Positions 14,919-22,487 of a stretch of 24,318 nucleotides of DNA are shown here, one piece after another; the stretch's first letter is position 1; each line of letters starts with the position of its first letter. Origin of the DNA: JBHBQE01 sp041776485. Its GTDB lineage: Bacteria; Bacillota; Clostridia; Lachnospirales; Lachnospiraceae. Location: assembly GCA_041776485.1 (NCBI GenBank), contig JBHBQE010000007.1:1-24318 (forward strand), written 5' to 3'. The position numbers and the translations under genes were made by a program. Under the pieces are notes generated by a model. That model searched no databases. It worked only from the letters and a program-made list of their open reading frames with translations, and had not been told where the DNA came from.

Positions 14919-16094
14919 ATGGAGAAAATTCTTTTTACATCTGAGTCAGTTACAGAGGGGCACCCGGACAAAGTTTGTGATGCCATATCTGACGCTATAC
15001 TTGACGCTGCTCTCGAACAGGATCCCCAATCAAGAGTAGCGGTAGAATGTGCAACCTGTACGGGATTTGTGCTTATTACAGGGGAAATGACTACTAAGGC
15101 AAAGCTGAATATCAGAGAAATAGCCAGAAATACCATAGACAGCATTGGCTATAATGACGCAAAAATAGGCTTTGACAGTAATACCTGTGCAATATTCGAG
15201 GCAATAGACGGTCAGTCTGCGGACATTGCCATGGGTGTTGATAAGGCTCTTGAAGCAAGAGAAGGTTCCATATCTGATGATTTAGATACAGGTGCCGGAG
15301 ATCAGGGGATGATGTTTGGATATGCTACTAATGAAACAGATAATTATATGCCCTATCCTATTTATGTTGCACACAGTCTTTCAAAGCAGCTTACAAAGCT
15401 TAGAAAGGAGGGGACCCTTAAGTATCTTAGACCTGACGGAAAAACTCAGGTAACTGTGGAATATGATAAAGAAGGAAAGCCTGTCCGTATTGAAGCAATC
15501 GTGATATCCACCCAGCATGATGAGGAGGTTACCCAGGAGCAAATTCACCAGGATCTTAAAAAATATATTATAGATGAAGTGATTCCCGGGAATATGATAG
15601 ATAAGGATACCAAGATTTTCATTAATCCTACAGGACGCTTTGTTATAGGTGGACCTCATGGGGACGCAGGGCTTACAGGCAGGAAAATAATCGTGGATAC
15701 CTATGGTGGAATGGCACGTCATGGAGGCGGAGCATTTTCCGGTAAGGATCCCACAAAAGTGGATAGGTCAGCAGCCTATGCCGCCCGTTATGTGGCAAAA
15801 AATCTTGTGGCAGCAGGACTTTGCCAGAGATGTGAGATTCAGCTTTCCTATGCAATTGGCGTTGCAGAGCCTACATCAGTACGTGTAGACACATTTGGCA
15901 CCGGCATTAAATCTGATGAGGAGCTTGTGGGATTAGTCAGAAAGCATTTTGACTTAAGACCCGCAGCTATTATAAAGAGTCTTGACCTTAGACGTCCCAT
16001 TTACTCTCAGGCTGTAGCCTATGGGCATTTCGGACGTGAAGAGCTGGATTTACCTTGGGAAAGGTTAGATAAGGTGGACTGCCTTAGACAGTAG
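14919..16094 (+). CDS. metK: S-adenosylmethionine synthetase
   Basis: MetK makes S-adenosylmethionine from methionine and ATP in the cytosol. The 391-residue product is full length. Family blocks appear in order: TSESVTEGHPDKVCD at the start with the ATP-site His, then GAGDQGMMFGYA near 126, NPTGRFVIGGPHGDAGLTGR near 238, GGGAFSGKDPTKVDRSAAY near 268, and FGREELDLPWERLD at the C-terminus. AGGAG at 14908-14912 precedes the ATG by 6 bases. It is divergent from the HD-GYP gene, and its stop codon directly abuts the start of a histidine kinase gene. Confidence 0.97.
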   Translation: MEKILFTSESVTEGHPDKVCDAISDAILDAALEQDPQSRVAVECATCTGFVLITGEMTTKAKLNIREIARNTIDSIGYNDAKIGFDSNTCAIFEAIDGQSADIAMGVDKALEAREGSISDDLDTGAGDQGMMFGYATNETDNYMPYPIYVAHSLSKQLTKLRKEGTLKYLRPDGKTQVTVEYDKEGKPVRIEAIVISTQHDEEVTQEQIHQDLKKYIIDEVIPGNMIDKDTKIFINPTGRFVIGGPHGDAGLTGRKIIVDTYGGMARHGGGAFSGKDPTKVDRSAAYAARYVAKNLVAAGLCQRCEIQLSYAIGVAEPTSVRVDTFGTGIKSDEELVGLVRKHFDLRPAAIIKSLDLRRPIYSQAVAYGHFGREELDLPWERLDKVDCLRQ

Positions 16095-17204
16095 ATGAAG
16101 CTTAAGTATCAACTTGTTGTTTCATTTTTAATAATAGTAATATTTCCTTGTATCCTTCTGGCGCTCATTGCCTTTACTTACAGGAGTAACAATGGTCAAA
16201 TAGCTGACTATGTTATCCGTGCGGCAAGGTTTGATGAGGGTCAGAAGGCTCTTATTGATATAGCTATTTCTATAGCAATCATATTATTTTTTACAGCAGC
16301 AATCCTGATTATTTGGATATATAAAAGCATTATTTCCAAGATAAATCGCTTAATTTACGGTGCTCAGAATATAATTGACGGGAATTTAAATTTTACTATT
16401 CAGACATCAGGCACAGATGAATTATCTTTGCTCATTAATACCTTTGAGGATATGAAGGAAAGACTCAGAAAGGACGCAGAGGATAAGCTCATTGCTGAGG
16501 TCGAGCAGAGAGAGCTTATTTCCAATATTGCTCACGATATCAAGACCCCATTAACTGCAATAAGAGGTTATGCTGAGGGAATATTGGACAATGTGGCAGA
16601 TACCGAGGAAAAGAGGATTGCTTATGTCACTATCATAAGTAAAAAAGCAGAGGATTTAAATATTTTGCTTAATGAGCTTATGACCTATTCCAATATAAGT
16701 ACCAATAAAATCCCCTATAATTTTGACCATATAAAGGTAAAAAATTATTTTGACACACTTTATGAAGAGTTGAGTCTGGGATTTGAAACGAAGCATGGCA
16801 GCTTAGTCTACAATAACTACGTAAACGATCAGGTGGAGATGATAGCTGATAAGGAGCAGCTTAGGAGAGTCATTGAAAACATCATAGACAATTCAGTAAA
16901 ATATAAGGGAGAAAATAAACTGAGGGTGGTGTTTACGGTTAAGGAAACAGAGGGCTATATTCAGGTGGAAATAACCGATCAGGGCATAGGGATTAACAAT
17001 AAGGATTTACCCTATATTTTTGAAAGAACCTATCGTTCCGATACTTCCAGGCAGTCAGGAGTGGGAGGAAGCGGACTGGGGCTTTCCATAGCCAGAAAGA
17101 TTATTGATGACCATTCAGGAAGAATATGGGCAACTAGCAGACTTGGGATCGGCACCACTTTATATATTTTGCTGAGGCAGTATACTATAAAAAAGGCTGA
17201 GTAA
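16095..17204 (+). CDS. Sensor histidine kinase with very short extracellular loop
   Basis: This 369-residue membrane kinase senses a signal and phosphorylates the response regulator encoded next. Two membrane segments (about 7-28 and 53-76) flank only about 24 extracellular residues. A HAMP-like linker follows, then the HisKA helix with His147 in ISNIAHDIKTPLTAIRG, and the ATPase domain with N box IENIIDNSVKY, G1 ITDQGIGI, F box YIFERTYRSD and G2 GGSGLGLSIA. All catalytic boxes are intact. The ATG immediately follows the metK TAG with no intervening base. The nearest purine-rich site, AAGGTGG at 16071-16077, is 17 bases away, so initiation probably depends on ribosomes finishing metK. With almost no outer sensor domain, the signal may come from the membrane or a partner protein. 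Confidence 0.93.
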   Translation: MKLKYQLVVSFLIIVIFPCILLALIAFTYRSNNGQIADYVIRAARFDEGQKALIDIAISIAIILFFTAAILIIWIYKSIISKINRLIYGAQNIIDGNLNFTIQTSGTDELSLLINTFEDMKERLRKDAEDKLIAEVEQRELISNIAHDIKTPLTAIRGYAEGILDNVADTEEKRIAYVTIISKKAEDLNILLNELMTYSNISTNKIPYNFDHIKVKNYFDTLYEELSLGFETKHGSLVYNNYVNDQVEMIADKEQLRRVIENIIDNSVKYKGENKLRVVFTVKETEGYIQVEITDQGIGINNKDLPYIFERTYRSDTSRQSGVGGSGLGLSIARKIIDDHSGRIWATSRLGIGTTLYILLRQYTIKKAE

Positions 17205-17210
17205 GGGGAT

Positions 17211-17903
17211 ATGAAGAAAATACTGATAATAGAAGATGACAGTGCAATAGCTGAGTTGGAGAGAGATTATTTAACCATTAATAATTATCAGGTTGATGTG
17301 GTAATGGACGGAAAGGAAGGACTGGAAAAAGCCCTTTCCAAGGAGTATGACCTGTTTATTGTGGATATTATGCTTCCGGGAATGAACGGCTTTGACATAT
17401 GCAGGAAAATCAGGGAACAAAAGGAAACTCCACTGCTCCTTGTATCTGCTAAAAAGGACGAGATTGATAAAATAAGGGGGCTTGGATTGGGAGCAGACGA
17501 TTATATTACAAAGCCCTTTTCACCCAGTGAATTAGTGGCAAGGGTAAGTTCTCATATGGCAAGGTATGAAAGGCTTGTGGGAAATGGTGAGGGAAAGAAC
17601 CCGGATATTATACAAATAAGAGGATTAAAGATTGATACAGGTACTATGAGGGTATGGTCTAATAATGATGAAATTGCCCTGACTGCAAAGGAGCTGGAGC
17701 TGCTTATTTTCTTTGCCAAAAATCCGGACAGGGTATTTTCCAAGGAAGAAATATTTAAGGAGATATGGAATTTAGATTCAATAGGTGATGTTAATACAGT
17801 CACAGTGCATATAAAAAAGCTTCGTGAAAAAATAGAACTTAACCCCTCAAAACCACAATATATAGAAACCATTTGGGGAGTGGGCTATAGATTTAAGGTA
17901 TAG
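17211..17903 (+). CDS. OmpR/PhoB-family response regulator
   Basis: This 230-residue DNA-binding response regulator is the evident partner of the kinase just upstream (6-base gap). The receiver domain has the acidic pair EDD at 8-10, phosphoacceptor Asp52 in FIVDIMLPG, the switch Ser79 in LLVSAKKD and Lys101 in YITKPFSPSEL. The C-terminal winged helix runs from about 130 to 230 with LTAKELELLIFFAKNP, VFSKEEIFKEIW, VTVHIKKLREKI and the final IWGVGYRFKV. It is complete and canonical. AGGGGA at 17203-17208 serves as ribosome binding site. Targets are unknown; its own operon with metK is a reasonable first candidate, though I see no direct-repeat operator at the metK promoter. Confidence 0.95.
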   Translation: MKKILIIEDDSAIAELERDYLTINNYQVDVVMDGKEGLEKALSKEYDLFIVDIMLPGMNGFDICRKIREQKETPLLLVSAKKDEIDKIRGLGLGADDYITKPFSPSELVARVSSHMARYERLVGNGEGKNPDIIQIRGLKIDTGTMRVWSNNDEIALTAKELELLIFFAKNPDRVFSKEEIFKEIWNLDSIGDVNTVTVHIKKLREKIELNPSKPQYIETIWGVGYRFKV

Positions 17904-17926
17904 ATGCAAACCGGAGGAGACGAGAG

Positions 17927-18388
17927 ATGGTGCGAAGATGTGTTCCTTCAGACAAAGAAAAATGGTGTGAACTAAATTTAAAATTCATGGCTTACGAATA
18001 TGAAGAGGAAAATGTTTGGGAAGATCCTTTTAAAAAAGGAAATCCGGGTGATATTTTTGAGGAAATTATCAGGGATAATAAATCACCGAATATTTTATTT
18101 TTTATTGAAGAGGGTGGAAAAGTTATCGGCTTTATTAACACGGCATATTTTACAAGTGTTTGGGCACACGGGAAGGTACTGTTTATAGATGATTTTTTTA
18201 TTCTTGAGGAATTCAGGGGGAAAGGTTACGGAAAGAAAGCTCTTTTGGAACTGGAAGACAGAATGAAAGCAGAAGGCTATAAAAGATTTCAGCTTTTGGC
18301 AGAGGACACAAACCCTAAGGCAGTTAATTTTTATGAGAGGGAAAACTACTCAAAGCAAAAAATAAATTTCTTCTGCAAATATTTATAA
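17927..18388 (+). CDS. GNAT-family N-acetyltransferase
   Basis: This 153-residue protein is a GCN5-related acetyltransferase that would transfer an acetyl group from acetyl-CoA to an unidentified amine. The acetyl-CoA-binding signature is ILEEFRGKGYGKKAL near residues 93-107. It is preceded by a strand VLFIDDFF and followed by DTNPKAVNFYERENY, the usual motif B end. GGAGGAG at 17913-17919 is an excellent ribosome binding site, 7 bases from the ATG. The 23-base gap after the response regulator suggests membership of the metK-kinase-regulator transcript. Antibiotic, polyamine or protein substrates are all possible. Confidence 0.88.
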   Translation: MVRRCVPSDKEKWCELNLKFMAYEYEEENVWEDPFKKGNPGDIFEEIIRDNKSPNILFFIEEGGKVIGFINTAYFTSVWAHGKVLFIDDFFILEEFRGKGYGKKALLELEDRMKAEGYKRFQLLAEDTNPKAVNFYERENYSKQKINFFCKYL

Positions 18389-18500
18389 AAGTAATTTGAA
18401 CCTTAGTCTGCAGGGGATTTATAAAAAGAGTTTGTTAAAAAAATATATTTAACCCACAATCATATTAATACAGTATAAGTAGAGTTAAAAGGGAGGAAAT

Positions 18501-19937
18501 ATGGCAAAGGATAAGAAGCTTGTTAGCGAAATAACCTCTATGGAAGAGGATTTTGCACAATGGTATACAGATGTGGTAAAGAAAGCCGAATTAATGGAGT
18601 ATTCTTCATTAAAGGGCTTTATGATATTAAAACCCAGAGGGTACGCTATTTGGGAGAATATACAGGAACAGCTTGGAGCCAGATTTAAGGCGGCTGGAGT
18701 GGAAAATGTATATATGCCGCTTTTAATCCCAGAATCCTTGCTTCAAAAGGAAAAGGACCATGTGGAGGGCTTTGCTCCTGAGGTGGCTTGGGTTACCCAT
18801 GGTGGAAAGGAGGAGTTGGCGGAAAGGCTTTGTATCCGCCCCACCTCTGAGACAGTTTTCTGTGATTTTTACAGAAATAATATACAGTCCTATAGAGATT
18901 TGCCGAAGCTTTATAATCAATGGTGTTCTGTAGTTCGTTGGGAAAAGACCACCAGACCCTTCCTTCGCTCCTCAGAATTTTTATGGCAGGAGGGGCATAC
19001 CGCCCATGCCACAGCAAAGGAAGCAGAGGAATTTACTTTGAAAATGCTGGATGTATACAGGGATTTTTGCAAGGAAGTATTGGCAATTCCTGTTGTATGC
19101 GGCAGGAAAACAGAAAAGGAAAAGTTTGCAGGGGCGAAGGCAACCTATACAATAGAGGCGTTAATGCACGATGGAAAGGCATTGCAGTCAGGAACCAGCC
19201 ATAACTTTGGAGACGGCTTTGCTAAAGCATTTAATATACAATATTTGAACAAGGAAAATGTACTGTCTTATGTTCACCAGACTTCCTGGGGTGTTTCCAC
19301 CAGACTGATAGGTGCTGTTATTATGGTACATGGTGATGATTCAGGACTGGTTATGCCTCCCAGGGTTGCCCCGGTTCAGGCAGTGATAGTCCCTATTAGG
19401 ATGGAAAATGAGCAGGTTATGGATACCTGTAATAAATTAAAAGATAATTTAATTTCTTTAGGGATAAGGGTTAAGGCAGATACTACAGATAAAAGTCCCG
19501 GCTGGAAATTTGCAGAAAGTGAAATGGTGGGGGTGCCTGTTCGTATAGAAGTGGGACCTAAGGATATTGAAAACAACTCCTGCGTGCTGGTGCGCCGTGA
19601 TACTGGTGAAAAGGCAAAGGCTTCTCTGGATAATTTGGCAGATACCGTAATTAAGCTGCTGGATGAAATCCATAATTCTATGTATGACAGAGCAAAGGAG
19701 CATTTGGAGAGCCATATTTATAATGCCTATAGCTTTGAAGAATTCCGGTCAACCGTTTTGAATAAACCCGGCTTTATACGGGGAATGTGGTGCGGTAACA
19801 GGGAATGTGAGGAGAAAATAAAGGAGACTACTCAGGCGACCAGCCGCTGTATCTCTGAGGAGGAGGCAATCGGCGACAAATGTATTTGCTGCGGTAAACC
19901 CGCAAAAACTCTTGTATATTGGGGCAAAGCATATTAA
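18501..19937 (+). CDS. proS: Prolyl-tRNA synthetase, short archaeal/eukaryote-like type
   Basis: ProS charges tRNA-Pro with proline. At 478 residues, and with no insertion editing domain between motifs 2 and 3, this is the archaeal/eukaryote-like form rather than the ~570-residue bacterial form. Class II motifs are visible: YMPLLIPES near 73 (motif 1 region), RPTSETVF near 113, the motif 2 loop around RWEKTTRPFLRSSEFLWQEGHTAHA near 148-170, and GVSTRLIGAVIMVHGDD near 270 (motif 3). An anticodon-binding domain follows. The C-terminal domain has Cys clusters, WCGNRECEEKI and CICCGK, probably binding zinc, and ends in the typical Tyr. GGGAGG at 18491-18496 supports the start. The 112-base upstream gap is too short for a T-box leader. 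Confidence 0.96.
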   Translation: MAKDKKLVSEITSMEEDFAQWYTDVVKKAELMEYSSLKGFMILKPRGYAIWENIQEQLGARFKAAGVENVYMPLLIPESLLQKEKDHVEGFAPEVAWVTHGGKEELAERLCIRPTSETVFCDFYRNNIQSYRDLPKLYNQWCSVVRWEKTTRPFLRSSEFLWQEGHTAHATAKEAEEFTLKMLDVYRDFCKEVLAIPVVCGRKTEKEKFAGAKATYTIEALMHDGKALQSGTSHNFGDGFAKAFNIQYLNKENVLSYVHQTSWGVSTRLIGAVIMVHGDDSGLVMPPRVAPVQAVIVPIRMENEQVMDTCNKLKDNLISLGIRVKADTTDKSPGWKFAESEMVGVPVRIEVGPKDIENNSCVLVRRDTGEKAKASLDNLADTVIKLLDEIHNSMYDRAKEHLESHIYNAYSFEEFRSTVLNKPGFIRGMWCGNRECEEKIKETTQATSRCISEEEAIGDKCICCGKPAKTLVYWGKAY

Positions 19938-21272
19938 ATGAAGATTAAACTTCCTGATGAAGTAAATAATATCATTGCACAGCTGGAGAGTCACGGCTAT
20001 GAGGCATATATTGTCGGCGGCTGTGTCAGGGACGCTTTGTTGGGGAGAAATCCGGAGGATTGGGATATTACAAGCAATGCCCTGCCTGAGGATATAAAGA
20101 GAATTTTTCCGGTTACAATAGATACAGGCATAGCCCATGGAACTGTTACTGTACGCAGGAACAAAAAGAATTATGAGGTAACTACCTATAGGGTAGATGG
20201 AGAGTATATTGACAGCAGACACCCGGAAAATGTCACCTTTGTCAGGAACTTAAAAGAAGATTTAAGAAGGCGGGATTTCACTGTAAATGCTATGGCATAT
20301 AATGATAGGGTGGGGCTTGTAGATGAGTTTTCAGGATTTGCCGACTTAAAGTCAGGTATTATCAGATGTGTAGAGGATCCTTATAGGAGATTTAGTGAGG
20401 ACGCTCTTAGAATGTTAAGAGCGGTTCGTTTTTTGGCACAATTGGATTTTAGTTTAGAGAATAAAACCAGAGAGGCAATATCCTCTTTGGCAGGGAATCT
20501 CAGTAAGATTTCCGCTGAAAGAATATGCAGTGAATTCATAAAAATTATAACAGGGAATCATCCCGAGGCGATTTTAGAAATATATAATCTACATTTAACT
20601 AAAAGTTTTTTCCCGGAATGGGATGAAATGATGATAACCCCGCAAAATACAGTTCATCATAAAACTGACGTGGGAAATCATAGTCTATTGGTCATGCAAA
20701 ATGTCAAGAATACAAAAAAAATGAGACTTGCAGCACTTCTCCATGATGTGGGGAAGCCGATTTGCAGAAAGGTGGACGCAAAAGGGAGTGATCATTTTGC
20801 CGGTCATCCTCAGGTGGGGGCTCAGATAGCCAAAGATGTGTTAGAAAGACTTAAACTGGATAACGATACAATCAGATATGTCACCAGAATTGTGAAGTTT
20901 CATGACGATAGACCACCTGTGACAAAAAGGACTGTAAGGCGCCTGATAAATAGAATAGGCGAGGATTTGTTTCCGGACATGCTGGACTTCAGGCTTGGGG
21001 ATATATTGGGTCAAAGCGAGTATAGGAGAGATGAAAAGCTGTCAGAGATCGATAAGTTTAGAGAATATTATAATGAAATTATGAAAAATAATTATTGCGT
21101 CAGTATAAAAAGCCTTGCAATAGCAGGATCTGATATTATTGATTTGGGGCAAAACCCGGGTCCTCGCATAGGAGAAATCCTCTCCCAGGCATTAGACTAT
21201 GTTATAGACGACCCCCAAAGAAACAACAGGGAAACTTTGATTGCATTTGCCAGGGAGCGTATTCTTGTATAG
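19938..21272 (+). CDS. cca: CCA-adding tRNA nucleotidyltransferase with HD domain
   Basis: This enzyme builds or repairs the 3' CCA end of tRNAs. The 444-residue class II enzyme has YIVGGCVRDALLG near 24-36, the catalytic Asp41 and Asp43 in EDWDIT, LRRRDFTVNAMAY near 106 and the nucleotide-selecting segment EDALRMLRAVRFLAQLDF near 155-172. A C-terminal HD domain (ALLHDVGKP, His269-Asp270) is additional and could give phosphatase or phosphodiesterase activity. Whether it adds both C and A or only part of the CCA end cannot be told by eye. The ATG directly follows the proS TAA with no spacer, so the two tRNA genes are probably translationally coupled. Its end overlaps the next gene by eight bases. 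Confidence 0.95.
   Translation: MKIKLPDEVNNIIAQLESHGYEAYIVGGCVRDALLGRNPEDWDITSNALPEDIKRIFPVTIDTGIAHGTVTVRRNKKNYEVTTYRVDGEYIDSRHPENVTFVRNLKEDLRRRDFTVNAMAYNDRVGLVDEFSGFADLKSGIIRCVEDPYRRFSEDALRMLRAVRFLAQLDFSLENKTREAISSLAGNLSKISAERICSEFIKIITGNHPEAILEIYNLHLTKSFFPEWDEMMITPQNTVHHKTDVGNHSLLVMQNVKNTKKMRLAALLHDVGKPICRKVDAKGSDHFAGHPQVGAQIAKDVLERLKLDNDTIRYVTRIVKFHDDRPPVTKRTVRRLINRIGEDLFPDMLDFRLGDILGQSEYRRDEKLSEIDKFREYYNEIMKNNYCVSIKSLAIAGSDIIDLGQNPGPRIGEILSQALDYVIDDPQRNNRETLIAFARERILV
21252..21257 (+). promoter_or_regulatory. Ribosome binding site fixing a TTG start for the lipoprotein gene
   Basis: AGGGAG lies 7 bases before TTG at 21265. Starting there gives a textbook signal peptide beginning MYRLKIFF. 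The upstream in-frame TTGs at 21241 and 21247 would add a non-signal-like stretch inside cca and lack a comparable site. Confidence 0.7.
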
Positions 21273-22476
21273 ATTAAAGATATTTTTTTTATCCGGAATA
21301 TTTTGGTGCTTTTCAGCCGTTATTTTATCCTCCTGTGGAGATTTCAGTGGAGCGGTTAGGACAGATTCAGCTGCAGACAGCACCGATACAAAGGCGGTTA
21401 AGGGTGAATTTGTACCTGATATGGACAAATTAAACAGGGAATATCTTGTTTTATCTACTGATACTACGGAACAGCAGATTATGCTCAGGGATATTGAAAA
21501 CAACAGACAATTGCTCTATTCCTATAGTCTGCATACGGAGTTTAACGATAAGTATGGTGGATATATCAGCATAACTGCCTTTACCCCCGGGAGAGTGTGT
21601 AAGATTTTGGGATTAGATGAAAGAGGCGGGATAAATAAGCTTTGCTTATCAGACGAAGTTTGGGAGCTGGAGAATATAAAAAGCTACAGTATAGACCAAG
21701 AGAGGGGTGTATTTACTGTTGGAGTCACAAATTACAGGATTGAAGAGAGTACGCCGGTATTTTCTGATACGGCAATTACAGATATTGAATCCATCGGCAC
21801 AAATGATGTTCTTAGGATTGTGGGAAAGGATAAGGATATTTGGGGAATAACTGTTACCAGCGGTCATGGGCACTTAAATCTGGTAAACACAAATGTCTTT
21901 AATGGAAGCTTAGTGGCAATAGGGGATATTTATACCATTATCAGCGGAGACATGACCATAGAAGTGCCTGAGGGAACTTACGATATTACTTTGGCAAATA
22001 ATGGTTACGGAGGAGAGGCAGAGGTTGTTATTCCCAGAGGGGAACAGGTGACACTGGATCTTGATGCAATTAAAACTCAAAATATTCAATACTGTAAATT
22101 GATATTTAATATTGAGGCGGCAAACGCAGTAATTAAAATAGATGGAAATCAAGTTAACAAGGATGAGGTTCTGGATGTGATTTACGGCAGACATACCCTG
22201 TCTGTGTCTGCACCGGGATACGAAAGCTGGAGCAAATATTTATTTGTAAATTCTCCAACTGCTACTATTATGCTAACTATGGAGCAGGAAGGAAAGGCTA
22301 AGAGCAACAATAATACTAAACCCCAAACCCCTAATACATCACCTCAAACTAAGCCTGATACAGGTACCGAGGATAATTCAAAGAAAACCGAGCAGGATAA
22401 AAAGAAACAGACGGAGCTTGAATATCTGACAACTATAAGGGATACAATATCATCAATTATGAAAAATATAGATTAA
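21265..22476 (+). CDS. Lipoprotein with tandem PEGA-like domains, function unknown
   Basis: This is a surface lipoprotein of about 403 residues that I do not recognise as any named protein. The TTG start at 21265 gives Arg3 and Lys5, a hydrophobic core and lipobox LSSC with Cys24. Residues of about 50-200 are predominantly beta-like with no motif I know. Two PEGA-like repeats follow, at about 205-270 (EVPEGTYDITLANNGYGG) and 275-338 (VIYGRHTLSVSAPGYESW). The second is the clearer match. PEGA domains are small beta sandwiches often found on envelope proteins. A low-complexity tail rich in Asn, Thr, Pro and Lys (about 342-375) could pass through or bind wall, and a short charged helix ends the protein. 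It overlaps cca by eight bases and is followed 11 bases later by pgcA, so it is embedded in a metabolic operon. Confidence 0.78.
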   Translation: MYRLKIFFLSGIFWCFSAVILSSCGDFSGAVRTDSAADSTDTKAVKGEFVPDMDKLNREYLVLSTDTTEQQIMLRDIENNRQLLYSYSLHTEFNDKYGGYISITAFTPGRVCKILGLDERGGINKLCLSDEVWELENIKSYSIDQERGVFTVGVTNYRIEESTPVFSDTAITDIESIGTNDVLRIVGKDKDIWGITVTSGHGHLNLVNTNVFNGSLVAIGDIYTIISGDMTIEVPEGTYDITLANNGYGGEAEVVIPRGEQVTLDLDAIKTQNIQYCKLIFNIEAANAVIKIDGNQVNKDEVLDVIYGRHTLSVSAPGYESWSKYLFVNSPTATIMLTMEQEGKAKSNNNTKPQTPNTSPQTKPDTGTEDNSKKTEQDKKKQTELEYLTTIRDTISSIMKNID

Positions 22477-22487
22477 AGGAGAGGTTT

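Noticed and set aside
18434..18453. GTTAAA...TTTAAC inverted repeat as a terminator after the acetyltransferase gene
   Set aside because: The stem is six bases and almost all A-T with no following T run, so it is not convincing.
18389..18500. T-box leader in front of proS
   Set aside because: The gap is only 112 bases and lacks the conserved T-box sequence. An AGGGTGG string at 18111-18117 is inside the acetyltransferase coding region, far upstream, and continues unlike the consensus.
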